From NCBI GenBank assembly GCA_027579435.1, contig JANBPK010000851.1, positions 89,090 to 153,089 of the forward strand: a DNA stretch of 64,000 bases, in the 5' to 3' direction. Origin of the DNA: Candolleomyces eurysporus (lineage: Eukaryota; Basidiomycota; Agaricomycetes; Agaricales; Psathyrellaceae). Within the stretch, counting starts at the first letter, position 1, and each line of letters begins with the position of its first letter. The notes beneath the pieces are model-generated. The model was given only the letters and a program-made list of their open reading frames with translations, was not told the DNA's origin and made no database searches. Positions 1 to 13,000 of this stretch are shown piece after piece. Position numbers and translations under genes: made by a program.

Positions 1-577
1 CCCTGAGCATTCGGAAGCAAATTCGGTGGTGTGGATAGGCGAGAATGAATGGGGAAGGCTTGCGAGGGTCCTACTGCATTGGCATTGAATAACGTGAATC
101 TGTTTTGCCGTCCAGGAACCTGTCCTCCCGCCCCGCCGGAACTTGGGTTCAAGAAGATGTCCTTGTGTGGATGAGCTGTAGAGGAACAGCTTCTTCCTCC
201 TCTTTCTAGATGGCCAGTGTGTGGTTACGGTGAAGCAAGGAATGTATTTTACTATCTGGGGCTTACGGCAACGGAAGGGAGCTGACAGTCAATACGGACA
301 TTCTCCAACGGGGAAACAGGCGCTCAAGATCCTGACATAAACCTTCCTTGGCACCAACATCTCCCGTACGTACATTCGCTGCATTTCGGTCGGCCTACTC
401 AACGGAGATGCGGGCCCTTCTTTAGTTTACTCTTCTCTTCCAGTTTCGGGGAAATCGCGAGCCTGTAAAGGCATAGTGGACCGGCAATTCGCTTAAAATA
501 GGGTACTGGTAGGTTCATATATAGCTGGCCTTACTGGAGTGGATGTGACACTCACCTCATCGTCACCAAGGGGCGTC

Positions 578-1382
578 ATGTCCTCGACCTCGAGCTTCCC
601 CTCTAGCTCGCAGCTCCCTCGACCTAGCCAGGCCTTCAGCTTGCCTCCTCTGTGCAGCGTGTTACCCCCGTCCTTACTTCCTTCAACATCGGCGCCGCCG
701 GCCACTGCCCCAATTCAGCTCGTTTCGGAACTTGACACACTGCGAGCACACTACCCACCAGATCGAAGGAACCCCATGGATTTGGACTTCATCTGCCACA
801 ATAGCATGAAATATCGGTGCTGTTTCTGCGACGAACGTATTCTCGTCCACGAGTCCGAGCTTGTCCTTGACAAGTTCTTCGAGAAGCACCCCTGTCCAAA
901 GCGACGAGAGTAAGTACTGCGTCATACCCTGGCGCACACGACACTCACGAGCATGCTCCCGTGCAGACGTTCTATTACGCCAGAAGCCTCGAGTCTTGAG
1001 TATGTTGTAACCTCAACGGTGTACACAAGCGACGGATTTAGGATGCCCGGTTGTACGTACTCCCGTTCACTACCCTCTCCTCATGACCAAATGACGAATG
1101 TAAATTAGCCATGGCAGGGAAAGGTTCAGGGAGCTGCGGCTGGCACATCAAGGTGGGTCCACCCTTCTTTGATATGCAGGAATATGAATGCCAATCGAAG
1201 ATGGTTCTTTGCGTATTATCGTTAGGACCCCGACCAACAAGTGCAAACCCGTCTATCGTACGTGGACTGGTTGGTGGAAGCGTAATCCACACACCATCGT
1301 CCAGGCGTCGACCGAGGGACGGGGCATTGTTGGCGGCTCCACTCGTATTTCCGCCATGAAACCTGAAAACGCGCAAGCGTAG
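578..1382 (+). CDS. hypothetical Cys-containing protein (approximate model)
   Basis: I do not recognise this gene. The first exon probably starts at the ATG at 578. It encodes a Ser/Pro-rich leader, then a segment with clustered cysteines (CHNSMKYRCCFCDE) and a charged helix ending near 911 at a GTAAGT donor. A second exon can begin at about 966 after GTGCAG, and a third at about 1110 contains SCGWHIK. Downstream, an open stretch to 1382 (frame of 1188) is rich in Trp and Arg (TWTGWWKRNP). The Cys pattern could bind metal, but I see no named zinc-finger signature. Exon joins after 1150 are uncertain. It could equally be two fragments of a decayed gene. Confidence 0.3.
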
Positions 1383-2035
1383 CATCCGTTGGCGAAATGG
1401 ATGGAAAGGGAACTGGGCATGTAAATTTTCGAAGACCCACCTGATATTTATCGATCCCGGTGACGCATGGCTCTGGCGTATGACATGCCAGAAAATCACC
1501 GAGGCCTCTTGGAAGGGGTCCTATGTCTTCACTCCCCTCAAGAGCTCTTTGTATGATTTAGTTCCCAGTTTTGGCCCTACCGGCTACCTGTTATCTCGAA
1601 TTTGGAAGGCGTGTTTGCTATCAATTCAATTTCTTTCAAACCCATGATCGTCGGTGGTCCTTGTCGAGAAATGCAGAGTTTGAGTTTGAGAGGCGATCAT
1701 CCATTATTTGCACGGAGGTTAGCTCTACCTCNGACGTATGTCTATGGGGTGTTGAGCTTGTTCTTTCCCTTCAATGTTGACCTGGGTACCCTATCGCAGT
1801 CGTTAGCTTTAAATTGGATGGAAACCCCTCAAAAAAATCTACTCCGGTGTGGGCGGTATTACGACGGCCTATCGGAACCAAATATGCCCTCATGTTGCCA
1901 GGTCTCAGGGTCGTTGCCGTTTGGATGGTGAATCCCCTATTACGCGCGGTGTCGCCGAAGGCCATCGTTTCGGATTTTCCATGACCAGGCTTTCATTTCT
2001 CGTCGCGCGCAGGCTTCTTTATTTGAACGATTGAC
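1383..2035. other. intergenic stretch, nothing recognised
   Basis: About 650 bases upstream of the membrane-protein gene at 2036. Short open frames exist on both strands, but none shows a family motif. A single n lies at 1732. It may hold the promoter of the 2036 gene. Confidence 0.4.
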
Positions 2036-3493
2036 ATGCCTACCAACCAATGGGTTGTAGTGGACGACACAGATGCCGCAATTGTTTACGAGGGGCCATG
2101 GACAGCGACAGATGGCGCAAAGTACGCTAACAGCGGAAACTTTGGGAAGCCGTACAACAATACGTTGCATGGGATCAACGCGACTGGAAGCCTCTCCTTC
2201 TCCTTTCAAGGTATGTTTTCCTTTCAAACAAGGAGTTGAACGCGCTAAATGGCGCCCAGGGTCATCTGCTAGACTTATAGGTACACTCGATATCAAGAAT
2301 TCATCTGGAGTATTAGATCCCACCTGGCAGTGCTTCGTCGACCAAACTAGCGCTGGTACCAAACCGCCCAAAAACCCCAGCACTCAGAACAACTGGCTAC
2401 TTTGTGATTGGACAGACCTTTCAGATGGACAGCATGTCGTGACTGTCAACATCAGCAGCAATGGACAGGGCTTTTGGTTTGATCAAATCTACTACAAGCC
2501 AAGCAGTGATGTCAAGCTCGAGGGCTCGACCGTCTTCGTAGGTGGCAACGATCCAGCAGTATCGCTGGATTCAGCATGGAAGCCCCTAGAAGAGATAGGG
2601 TATATGACCCAAACCGCCGGCGCTACTGCCAAGTTCAAGTTCACAGGTAAGTCTCCCAGAACCTTCGATTATGAAGTGGATCTCATTGTGCTTCAGGTAG
2701 CCGTGTCACTTGGGTCGGAATGATACCCAAAGAACTGCCAGGCGCATCCACAAGTGCCACATACTCTGTTGACAATCAGCCACCTGTACGATTCACCCTG
2801 CCAGGACTTTCCTCTTCCCAAAACTCCTCCCAATTCAATCACGTCTTCTTCCAAACTGACCACACCGCTCCCAAATCGCATGAACTGGTCGTTAAATACG
2901 AAGGCGATACAAGTACAACACCTCTAGTTTTGGGAAGTCTTCTGGTTGACGGTTTCTCTCCCAAAGGCTCCACAAACAAGCAGCACGTTGGCGCCATCGT
3001 CGGTGCCGTCCTCGGAGGCATCGTCCTAATCATCCTCACCGCTTTCGCAATATTCTACCTCAAGCGCCGAAAAGTAACATACAAACCCGTCCTAATCGAA
3101 GAACCGTTCCACTACATCAAGCCCTTCACCCTCACACGACCGCACGATCCCTACTCAGACGCTGCCTCATATAATCCCTACAATCTCTCTACGTCTACCT
3201 TGAATCATGACCCAGGAGACCCCAACCGTATTTCACCATACCCTTTCTCTTCTCCCTCCGCAGTCGTCACCAGCTACCAGCCAGGAGCACAACCTCATTT
3301 ACAGTCAGCCCCAGCACCCAATGCATGGTCAGGAATGTCGCGGAAACAGGCTCTATCAGCCGAATCAGCGACGTCGAAGAGCTCGAAAGTGGTTGTGCAT
3401 CAGGACAGTGGCATGCGGCTTCCAAATTCTACGCCCGAGGATATTGGTCTGAGGCCGGGGTATCCAGCGTACGGTGTAGGACCGCGATTTTAA
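2036..3493 (+). CDS. single-pass membrane protein with two extracellular beta-sandwich-like repeats
   Basis: Model: join(2036..2210, 2281..2646, 2697..3493), 445 aa, all junctions in frame with GT..AG introns of 70 and 50 nt. Residues about 1-180 and 180-300 form two related segments. Each carries a Trp-rich pattern, and the second shows F-K-F-T-G then V-T-W-V-G-M-I-P, as seen in many Agaricomycete surface proteins with galactose-binding-like folds. A transmembrane helix at about residues 320-342 (AIVGAVLGGIVLIILTAFAI) is followed by KRRK and a Ser/Pro/Tyr-rich cytoplasmic tail. No classical N-terminal signal peptide is visible, so a short upstream exon may be missing. Function unknown; the architecture suggests a cell-surface sensor or adhesion protein (inference). 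Confidence 0.75.
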
Positions 3494-3982
3494 AGTTTCG
3501 CTGTTTTCTTGATTGTTTTCTCTTACCCTGTGCTTTTTGATGATGGACTGAAGTACACGTTCCTTACTGCCTCAGTTACGTTGGTTCCTTTGCTTTGGGA
3601 AACTATATATACATTCTGCTCACCGCTTGATATCCGAGTCACTCCTTCCTTTTTCTGTTTCATTTATCTACCCCCTCTGGATTAGCTTCCACACCTCTTT
3701 TGGGTTGTGTTCTGTTCCGGTTTGATATCTATCTCCATCATACTCAACGTCGCTTTGAGCATACCATTAATACTGCAAGGACAGCTAGTTAATCCACCGC
3801 AATGATATTTCTCTCCTCGAAGCTCCAAAATTCGCTAATTAGCGTGTTTATTCGTCCGTCTCCCTGCAATTAGTGCCCCACCAAGTATATCCTATGTAAG
3901 AAGCAAACAAAAATAAATCGTACTTTAAAAGATAACCTTGTCCACTAACACCGACGATATATACGCCTCCATTCATGATCAT
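3494..3982. other. convergent 3' flanks
   Basis: Non-coding AT-rich stretch between the stop codons of two convergent membrane-protein genes. It presumably holds both 3' UTRs and polyadenylation signals. No ORF or repeat stands out. Confidence 0.5.
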
Positions 3983-5301
3983 TCAATCAAAGTCCACCCG
4001 ACTAACGCTCCCCCTCCACATCCGACTTATTCTCCGACGTTTCTTCCAATAGAAAAAGGCCACTACAAGAAGCGCTGTAAGTCCCAATCCCAAGCCCACC
4101 GTCAAACCCACAGCCTGGGCGATCATTCTCCGTCGATCTGTGGGCTGATTGTTAGCGGGCATCGTTATCGTGGACGTGGCGAAGCTCGTCGTGGTGGGAT
4201 TAAACCAGGTTGAGATGGGTGTGGGTGCGGGGAGCGTCAACGTTGGGAAGATCGATGTTGATGCACTGTAGGTAAACAAACACCCATATCACAGAGAAAG
4301 GAAGAATGCATGATATGAACAGAGGTTCCCGACGATCAGCTTCTGCGGGGCAAGGAAACAGAAGAACCGAAGGACACTCACGCGTTCAGTGGAGTCGTGA
4401 TGATAAGCGAAAAGAGCCTGAATGGTACGGGATTGGAAGGGAGGACTGTGATCGTCAAAGTAGTGACGTCTTCTTCTGGGAGATTCACAACGGTAGCGAT
4501 TCCCAGAGAAGCTTGTAGAGTGTTCATTATGGTGATATTACGAGCGGAAACAGTGACGTTGATCGTTGCAGTGGAGGTTTCGTCCATTATGATATATGCT
4601 TGCGAAGCTGTGTAACGAGTTGGTGGAATTGGGGGTTGGAGCAACGGAAGAAGTATTGCAATGGGCGAGATGTGTTCAGTCAGTTCCAGTTACAATCAAC
4701 AGATCGTGGAGAGCCGATAGTCCAGGAGCTACTTACCTCTGAATCGGAAAAACATTTGCGGAAGGATTCTCCCAGAGGCAGAATTCTGCCCAGTGGATGT
4801 GACGCCACTATCTGAAAGACTTGATTGCCTGTTGGTAGAACAGGAAGAAGGGCGCCAATGATGCGATATACAGGGCAGCACAGCGGGCCACCAGATGAAT
4901 ATCAGCCAAAAGACATCATATATCAGTCAGCTTTCCTTATCTAAATGAATGTAGGAAGACGAAGGAGGATAATGGGATGATGGTGATGGATAAAAGAACG
5001 GAAGATTCACTCACCATGCGCCCGCACATGACTGGGGGTTAGCCTCCGCGGTCGTTGCATTGCAAAAGAGGGGGGTGTAGACGACTTCAGATGAGTCGCC
5101 AAATAAAGGGACGGATACGTTTTGGGAGTTGCGATCAGCGTTTTGGGCAGAGCAGCCTGGAACGCGTAGAAGAAGTTGGATGGCTAATGCCCAAGCAAAG
5201 ATTATCCATCGCGAAAGCGCCCGTGAAGTTTCGGTCGTCTGCAGTTTCGTAGTAGCCAGAGTGGATTTGCTAAAGTTCCATGGAAACCGATTCCTCTGCA
5301 T
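3983..5301 (-). CDS. single-pass membrane protein with N-terminal hydrophobic leader
   Basis: Model: complement(join(3983..4265, 4382..4607, 4737..4828, 5015..5301)), 295 aa, all four exons in frame with GT..AG splice sites. An N-terminal hydrophobic segment (IIFAWALAIQLLL) ending near CSA fits a signal peptide or anchor at residues about 30-52. The extracellular part contains many Thr/Asn residues and likely N-glycosylation sites (NVTV, NITI). A second membrane helix at about residues 245-270 is followed by KKRRR. It has the same general plan as the gene at 2036 (extracellular domain, one helix, basic stop-transfer, short tail) but faces it convergently. Function not known. Confidence 0.65.
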
Positions 5302-5465
5302 CCATGAACTGTCAGGGTTCAGCGAACGAGGCGCGTGTTAGCGCCGTTGCGTTCTGCTGGCGATGGTTGGAACGGGAGAGGCGTAAGGATGGGGAGGAGG
5401 TCCAGGATGGGGAGGAAGAAAGAAGGTCGCGAAAGTAAGAAAGAGCTTGCTCTTAACAACCTCGT

Positions 5466-5866
5466 CTAGGCGAGATCAGTGCCTTGTATCCGGGGAAAGG
5501 ACGCCTCTGAGCGCATGTTTGATATGTCCACTATAGGTCCCATGACTTCCGCTGTGACGGACTCATTTGTCAAGGTTGCGCGGTCCGACAGTGGTGCCTC
5601 GAGGCCTGAATACATATTAAATGTCAAGGATATTGGATGGCTGGTGTTCGACACTGCTCCCGCAATGAAATGAGCGAAACAAATTGCAGGCCGTCAACGG
5701 GAGTTAAATGCAATAAAGCGAAGATAAGGCCAATAAATGGACGCTTCGGACCCTTTCGCAAGAGAGGAATGATAGCCACTGGGCTTCGTAACGACCTCTG
5801 ACAGTACAGGTCAGTGGCGATATCCATAGATTGAGTTGTAGCAAAGGTGATACCTACTATGCCCAT
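5466..5866 (-). other. possible exons of an unknown gene
   Basis: Two overlapping minus-strand open frames: 5624-5866, with a hydrophobic stretch near FIGLIFALLHL, and 5466-5654, polar and Thr/Ser-rich. They could be neighbouring exons of a small membrane or secreted protein upstream of the 3983-5301 gene. No start, splice pair or family motif is decisive. From here to about 6740 I see no other supported gene. Confidence 0.2.
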
Positions 5867-6746
5867 GCCGGGTGTAGTTACACCTCGAAAGGGTGGCCGA
5901 GTTGGACAGTATGTATCACATATACTTGGCGTACCGCCAGTATGGGTCCGTTGCTATGGTTGTCCGTTGGTTGTCCATGTACACGCCTTCTTGATGCATT
6001 TATGACAATGTAAATTGTCATGGTGGACGGTAGCCTCGGACTGGAGAGGACCGGGAAGCCATTAAGAATCACGCTCGATGTCGGCAAGTGAGCTATGTGT
6101 CAGATAATAGGGCATGTCCACAGAGTTTTGTGACTCGTCATCTGCGCAGTCCCGAGAACAGCATGAGCTGATGTACTCGAGAGATCTGCGGACAGCATGA
6201 AGATAGGGTTTTTCTCCCGAAGGTTTGGAGTAGCCAGGCCTTCAGATGATTCAGACGCCCTGCACTACCTTCGTGTGGGCTTACGAGTCAATTCAATACG
6301 AAAGTCACAATTTAGCAATCTTACCATGCACTGGATGAACAGATAGAGGTCGCCAGTTCTAGGACAAGCGACACTCTTTGACATTGGAGTATCCTGGAGA
6401 CGACGATACTATCGCTGCGGCTACGAGTCAAGATGTTGAATGGAGGTCATGTTCCCTCGTTGCACTTCGATCCAATGGGTTGAACGCGAGGAAAAGATGA
6501 ACAGGGTTGTTCGCAGTGCTCAACAGACGTCTTATGCATGTCATATATCTGCACTTATGTGAGATACTTCCAAGTAAAGAATTCCAAAAAAACTCACCTC
6601 TATCTTGCTTGAAGCAAGACGAGCGAGTTCCCTGAAATCAAAATGCGATGGAGAGCGCCAGCCGTGGGAATCCATCAATTCACGCGCCGTCGCGCCTAGG
6701 GACATGATCGCGTGGCCCGGACTGAGGCGCTCTCTTCCGAACCACG

Positions 6747-8013
6747 ATGGAACCCCCACAGCTGAGGCCATTCAACCCAAATCCACCCCCTATGATGCAT
6801 CAGGATCCCAACGGACAGCACCATACACCCCCCATTCACCTCGACGGCCCACCACCAGAAGCTGCCAGCTCAAAGGTTCGTACACCCACATGACCATTGT
6901 GCGGTATATAATGTCTAATAAGCAGGTTTAACCGACCCTCTTGATGTTTGTTATTAGGGCCATGGATCTCATCGAGGCCGTTACAAGGAAAAGTTTGTGC
7001 TCTAAGCGATCCTTAGCTGGCTTGGGTAATTGATAGCGAACTTAATGAACAGGTTCACTGCGATGCGAGAGAAATACGAGAAAGCTACAAGGGTAAGTCG
7101 GAAACACCTTCCTTTATTCAACGAGGTTCACTGAATTTCTGTCTCTCCGCAGGCTCAAGAAGTGTTCCAAAANGCAACTCGAACTAGCAAATGCAAAGAT
7201 CAAGAAGTTGCAAGCGGAGAATGAGTATGTGCTAATTACATTCCGTTAATTGCTACCCATTCATCATTTGCTCCAGTCTACTGCTAGACGCGATGCTCGT
7301 CAACGACGAAGCGCTCTTTAACCGCTTCTTCCCCTCTGCTAGCCTTCCGAACCCGCCTCTTGCTCCTGGGATCGGTCGGGACCACCACACACACCACCGA
7401 CACGGTGGTCCTCCAGCACCACCACATCTTCGTGGACCCAACGCACCACCTAGGCACCCTAGCCACAATTCCAACCACTTCATTCCACCTGAAGGTCCGA
7501 ACAACCAACATCAACAACTCCGTACACCCATCGACCGTGAACCCGAAAACCGCTCAGGAATGACAATCCGGATAGTTTCCAGCGGCCCCGCCCCTCGACG
7601 AAGCCGCAGGCTTTCGCAAAACCAGCAACATCCTCCCCTTGTTAACCATCCGAATGCTGAACCCTCTTCGGGAGTTGGCGCCTCCTATGGTCGTTACCCG
7701 ATTACCCTTGACGCGCAACCGAACGGGAATGGCAGCGGTGGTGGTCGAGCGAGCAGCCCCCACCCTCCACCTCCTCCTGGTCCTCCCAACCCGAATCATA
7801 TCATCAATCTGGGTGCACCTCTTCCTCCGCAACATATCAACGGGCCTAATGAAGGCGTGGTGAGTTGTTTTCCCTGCGGTTCAACCGCCAAGATTGAGAT
7901 TTTGACTTACGGGTTTTATTTATTTACAGTCTTCAGCACCGCCTCCTGCGCAAGTACCCCTATACGACCGCCCGTTGGAGTTCATCCAGCACGAACCGAA
8001 CGGACGCGCTTGA
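6747..8013 (+). CDS. coiled-coil nuclear protein, INO80-complex-subunit-like
   Basis: Model: join(6747..6875, 6958..6992, 7053..7092, 7153..7224, 7277..7859, 7930..8013), 313 aa if the n at 7173 is removed. Residues about 1-43 are Pro-rich. The segment GRYKEKFTAMREKYEKA leads into a heptad-like helix ending AENDLLLDAML (about residues 50-100). This helix resembles the short coiled coil of INO80E/INO80F-type accessory subunits of the INO80 chromatin remodeller. The remainder is low-complexity, rich in Pro, His, Asn and Arg. The exon after 7153 is in frame only without the n: with n kept, the phase conflicts with the next exon. Family assignment is by resemblance only; a generic coiled-coil protein is the alternative. 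Confidence 0.6.
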
Positions 8014-9009
8014 TTCCTCGACATGTTTTTCCGAATAACCATTCGCATCTACACACGGACAAAACACACATCTCTCCTCACACTTATCCTGCCGTTCGGA
8101 CGATCACATCTCGAATTCACTTTACGACAAGTGATTCATGTATAAGACCTCTTTGTTACGCTGACTGTTGTTACTTTCTCCTCAATCTATGTAGTCATAG
8201 TCGTACCATATCGCAATCTTTCATCTCCAGCTTTTCTTTACCGCGGAAATTTCTAGGCAGTTATATGTACCCCACCGTGTGCGAGCCACAAAGCTACCGC
8301 CTGTGCCATGGATTCAACTGGACTCTGGAGCCAATAGGTGCACACGGTACCTCTGTTGGGGCGTCACCCGAATTTGCAGATTCCCTCGCCGTCTGACTTT
8401 TTGGCTCATGGGATACGGTGGCCTGACTCACAGGCTCCCTTGATTCTTCCGGCCAACATATTCTTTTCCGTGGAACAGGAGTTGAGCGGGTATCCTTAAC
8501 GCTTCTGCTAGCAAAGATACTTGAGAGGAACTCAAGAAAAGGAATGAGGAATACTCCGTCAAGATATTCAACATCGGTTATCCTCCGTATGTCGTCGTTA
8601 ATGAGATACCATTTGAGAGCTGGGAGACGAGATCCTCCGAAGCAGAGCAAAAGAAGCGACGCCGACGGGAACTCTTTCACTTTGTTGCAAGAGTTAGGTT
8701 CTCCTGTACGTCGTCACACTGGTGAGATACCGTCTGAGAGAAGCTGTTCAAGGCTGCTTGGCAAAAAATACATCCGTTAGTTCTGCCAGTCGACGAGTTG
8801 ATTTCCGCGAGCCAAAATGGATTAGCATTGGAGGCTCGTTGAACTGGCAGGCCCACACGATTTGGACAACAAGGAAAGGCGAAATTAGGGAACGCCTTGA
8901 CAATGTTCCGCGTGTATAGTATGACTGTTCAACAGATCTTTAAGGAATGAAGCGTTTAATCTGCGACAGAAAATCTATTATGGATGGATATGTATAGAAC
9001 GAACAACAC
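8014..9009. other. intergenic, no gene supported
   Basis: Lies between the stop of the INO80-like gene and the stop of ATP4. Short open frames on both strands (for example 8294-8680 minus) show no motif and are probably chance. Confidence 0.4.
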
Positions 9010-10016
9010 TTAGATGGCCTTGGCCTTGACGAGTTCTAGAAGACGAAGGGTTAGGCAAGATAGCCAAGGCGATTGAAAGGTAAAACTTACGCTCAATCTC
9101 GGCCACAGCGCTGGTCAGAAGCTCCTTCTGGGTAGCTTGGTCCTTGAGGTTGGCAAGGACCTTGTCAATGACAGCTTTTGTGAGCTCGGCCTGCTCGTTC
9201 TCCTTCACCTGCTGCTCGTAGCGAACCCAGCTGTCGAGGACGGACTTGAGCTCGGAAGCGACGGCAACCTTCTGCTGCTGAACGAAGGTCTCGGACTCGA
9301 GCTTGGCGGTTTCCTGAGAAGAAAAAGATGTCGGTAATCGGCAAACAACTCGATAGTTGACAGCTTACCTTGGAGAGAGCAAAGAGACCTTCAGTGATGG
9401 AGGAGACGTCCTTCATTTGGCTGACGGAGCTGATACGCTCCTTGACGGCGTCAGTGTGCTCGGAGCGAGCGCTGTTGAGGATACCCTTAACGCGGTTGAT
9501 GTGTCCTTCCGCCCATTGCGAGTAGGGCTCCCGGATAACCTATGAGTGATGTCGGGTGTTGGTTCGCGCGTGTCACGGTCGTGGCAATAGTGTCTGACGC
9601 ACCTTGCCAATGTAGGTGAATACAATGATGGAGGCCAAAAGAACGATAGACTCCTCATTGACAACGTAGAGCTCCTGCGAGATGGCAGCTGCGGCAATAC
9701 CAGTTCCAAGGAGAGCGGTGCCAGTCTTGCTGATGAGTCCGGGCTTGGAGGGAAGGTTGTTGACAATTTCGGCAGCCTTCTCCTGCGGGGGAGGGTTCGA
9801 CGAGCTGGCCATCGAGCGACTGTATTAAGAGCACGTCGTTAGGACCACAGTTCAGCTCAACACGAAATGACACGCACGCTTGGAGACCCGAGGTCATCGA
9901 GGCCATGACTCGTGGTCGGGCTGGTGGTCGTCATTGAATATGAGCTCGTCAATGTCCAAACGTTGGCAGCACTCACCCGCTGCCCTTAGGGAGTTGATAG
10001 CAATTCTCGAGGCCAT
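9010..10016 (-). CDS. ATP4: mitochondrial F1Fo ATP synthase subunit 4 (subunit b)
   Basis: Model: complement(join(9010..9035, 9091..9313, 9369..9539, 9603..9819, 9878..9920, 9977..10016)), 239 aa, every intron GT..AG and every phase consistent. The first two small exons encode an Arg/Ser/Ala presequence (MASRIAINSLRAAA.. then LQARSMASS) typical of mitochondrial import. The mature part has PSKPGLISKTGTALLGTG, a membrane hairpin (YVVNEESIVLLASIIVFTYIGK), and the conserved YSQWAEGHI followed by a long amphipathic helix forming the peripheral stalk, ending VKAKAI. The protein anchors F1 to Fo in the inner membrane. Length matches fungal Atp4. The start at 10016 is preferred over the ATG at 9812 because the latter lacks a targeting sequence. 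Confidence 0.95.
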
Positions 10017-13000
10017 TTGGTGTTTTCGTGGAGGAGGGAAGGGAGGACAGCCAGCTGGTTTGAAGAAATGTTGCGTGAGAACTTGTTCCCGGCTTTCTAC
10101 GATGCTCGCTTGGGTTAGGGTCCAGCCATCAACGGACGCTCGCCGCCGTCTATCACAACCATCGTGCGTCCTCCCTCAACGTCCACTTCGAAAACTGGCC
10201 CTCTGGTTCTACTCTACGGATCCTGGCAGTGAACCTATGGCTAAAGGTAACTTTGTCATGCCTCATGTCTCTTTGAATATCAGCGGAACCTTTCTCTGGA
10301 AACATGTGTATTCACTGGATTTTCGGCTCCTCGTCTACGGGATCGTCTTGTCCCGCAGCTGGCTAGTGGTCGCCGGAAATTGCGTCCGCATGAACGAGGC
10401 AAACTGGGGTGCAAACCTTTTAGGGAGCCTCAACGCTCGTCTCGCCTTCAAAGATGAATTCATCTGCGATATTCCGGGTTACTGGCTCAGGCCCTTTGAT
10501 CGATAGCGAAACCTAATATTTCCATTCAATCTCTGGAAGTGGCCTGCAGATTTGTTTCAGCCCCAATGGTAGTCCGTTCTTCGCCACGCTTCCCGTTGGA
10601 GCCCGACAAAGTTCTGATATCCATTATCGTCGGCTCTCCAACAAAGGCTATTGTGTGCGTCTTTTCCTAGCAAATTCTTATCCCATTGGCTGATAGGAGA
10701 TCCCCAGACGGGCGTGGTTCAAGGCTTTAAGCTGGCGATACCTGGCACTATCTCTGCCGAGCCCTGACGATCATTAGGCTACGGTGTGGCGTCTTTGCCA
10801 CCACACCACGAATTGGTGGCCGTCAGCCACGTTGATGCGTCCGGGCAGGATGGAACCTCGAGTTTCCTATTCCGCCAGTTTCAAGCGATAAGAAGTTTGT
10901 TTGGACAGTCAGGTGTAGCAGCAAGGCCTGCAACGTGCAACAGATGCCCAGAATATCAATACAGTTGGACTGTGATCAAAAGTTTTCGCGACCTACTCAT
11001 GAGTTATGCCTGTACTAACAGCTGCGATTCTCTAGCGCCACCTCCTGGATGTTCGGCGAAGACTTTGCTAGAGTAGGAATCCAGCATTTCGTCATCTGCC
11101 TCGCTTTGACTTTGAGGCTGGTCTGGGTGCTGTCTCGTTGACTTTGATCCCTTGCAGGTCCGAATACTAACTTAATGTTGGAGGTAAACCTCATGCCTTC
11201 CGGGGTGAACCATTCCAAGCCAGCATCCATATACAGAGGTTCAGTTCTCCATGTAGCCTACATTCAGGGCGAAACGGTGAGTCGATTTCGATGCTTCGGC
11301 AGTAACTCGTTTTATTCAAGATCCTGCTAAATAGACATTTGCATGCCAGGAGGACCAATTATCTCTGCTCTTGGGTCACACTTCTGATATTTAATTGGTC
11401 TCGATAGCCCAACCTATCGAAGTAGCACGGCCAAAGAAGCTGTTAAGAGTTCTCAAGGCTCGACATCTGAAGCTTCCGATGCTACCTTGTCGTTCTTCTG
11501 CTTTTCCAAATGCTCATGAGCTCCGTATCAGGTATGTTCGAAAATGTCATCCTTATTCGCTCCTGACGACGCTATTGTCGTTTGTAGACTTTTGACTATC
11601 CTTTCGAACATGCTATGACGACCGAAGCGTCAGTCTTTCCCTCCGTTTCCGGAGGAACTCTCCAGCAGGCGGAGCAAGGACGGGCCAACCGACAGGAACG
11701 ATTGTCATGCCAATCCGTCAGTTCCAAGGTAACACGCACGGGACTGAAGCTTGCTTTCCGGATACCGACAATTCGATCCCACATAGATTGGCTTCGGATG
11801 GTTTTCAATGCAATATACGGCCTCTCACACTGTCAAACCCCTGCCTTCTCCGATTACTTCATTCGCTCAGATGCCTTCCTGCATGGGTTCAGGATATTCA
11901 GAAATGTAAGTTTCCGTGAGAGTGAACTGGAGGCCGAAGTAGCCCCCGCAAATGACATCTCGTTTGTCCCTTCCTTTCTGCGATGTTGGGGAATTTGACC
12001 GCTGAGTCGGTTCTCTGTTCTCTCTTCCGTAAGTTTCTGACTTCGACCGCAGGCCATTTCGGAACGATTGGCCGTTTTTGCAAGAGCGGGCAGTCAAGTG
12101 GGCCTCAAGCTATTCCCGTCGCGGTCGGGTTCATGTCACTCGGGATCTCAGATTTGGCACATCAGTTCCGGCTTCNATGATTCCTGGGAACGATATCGAT
12201 ATTAAGTCGTTCCTTACTGTGCGCGTCTTCTTTGGGCTTTCGCTGACTTGGTGCTTGAGGAGCGTCGACAGTACTAGTCTCTTTGAATGCGAAGCTGTCT
12301 TCTTGAGCTAGAGTGGCGAATCTTCCTCTGGTTCTGGATTTTTGTGTCACACTCCGAGTCTGAGCTCTGGGCTCTGAAAGGAAATCGGATGGACGTATTT
12401 TCTCGCCACCCCTGGAGCACTTTCAGCCTCGTGTTATGATGCTATCACGTTGCAAGGACCGAAAGGGCAATCCTGCTTTTCCAGTGGGTGGAGTGGAGTA
12501 GACTGACGAACTCAAATTTCCTTCATTTTTTCTGGAAAACCGGCAGTGGATCATTGTCAAGCTTATTGCCTACCTGAATCCAGGTAAGCGTCGCTCGCTT
12601 AGCTCGAAATCATGAGGTATTTCTTATGAACATTCTTGTCTCTATCCAGTGATACAGACCTATTCCCGCCGCTTGTTTGAAACTGTTTCAAAGTGCGCTT
12701 CACGGACGAGCGTGCGTGATGCGTTCGCTTGAATATCCCAGTGGATTATTGGAATTCATTCAAAGGCATTCCCAGCCGGTAACCAAACTGTATACCAGAA
12801 GAACGGCGAACGTAAAGTCTCCCCTGCGAATACGCCTCTATCTCGAGCATCTGGGGCCTGATGATGTGCTCATGCGCTTCCCTCTGCGAAGGTCTTACGG
12901 CAGCAATGGCTTACAAGCTCTCAGCCCTCAAAACCACACGATCCAGGCGGGATTTGATGTACGGACGTTCCTAGGCAGCTGTCTGCTTTCTGGCAGGTTG

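Noticed and set aside
9573..9812. ATG at 9812 as the start of ATP4
   Set aside because: Two small upstream exons with correct phases supply a mitochondrial presequence and join in frame, so the true start is most likely 10016.
10057..10500. Carboxylesterase relic
   Set aside because: A few residues in mixed frames vaguely recall esterase motifs, but no single frame or splice model gives a convincing run, so no domain is claimed.
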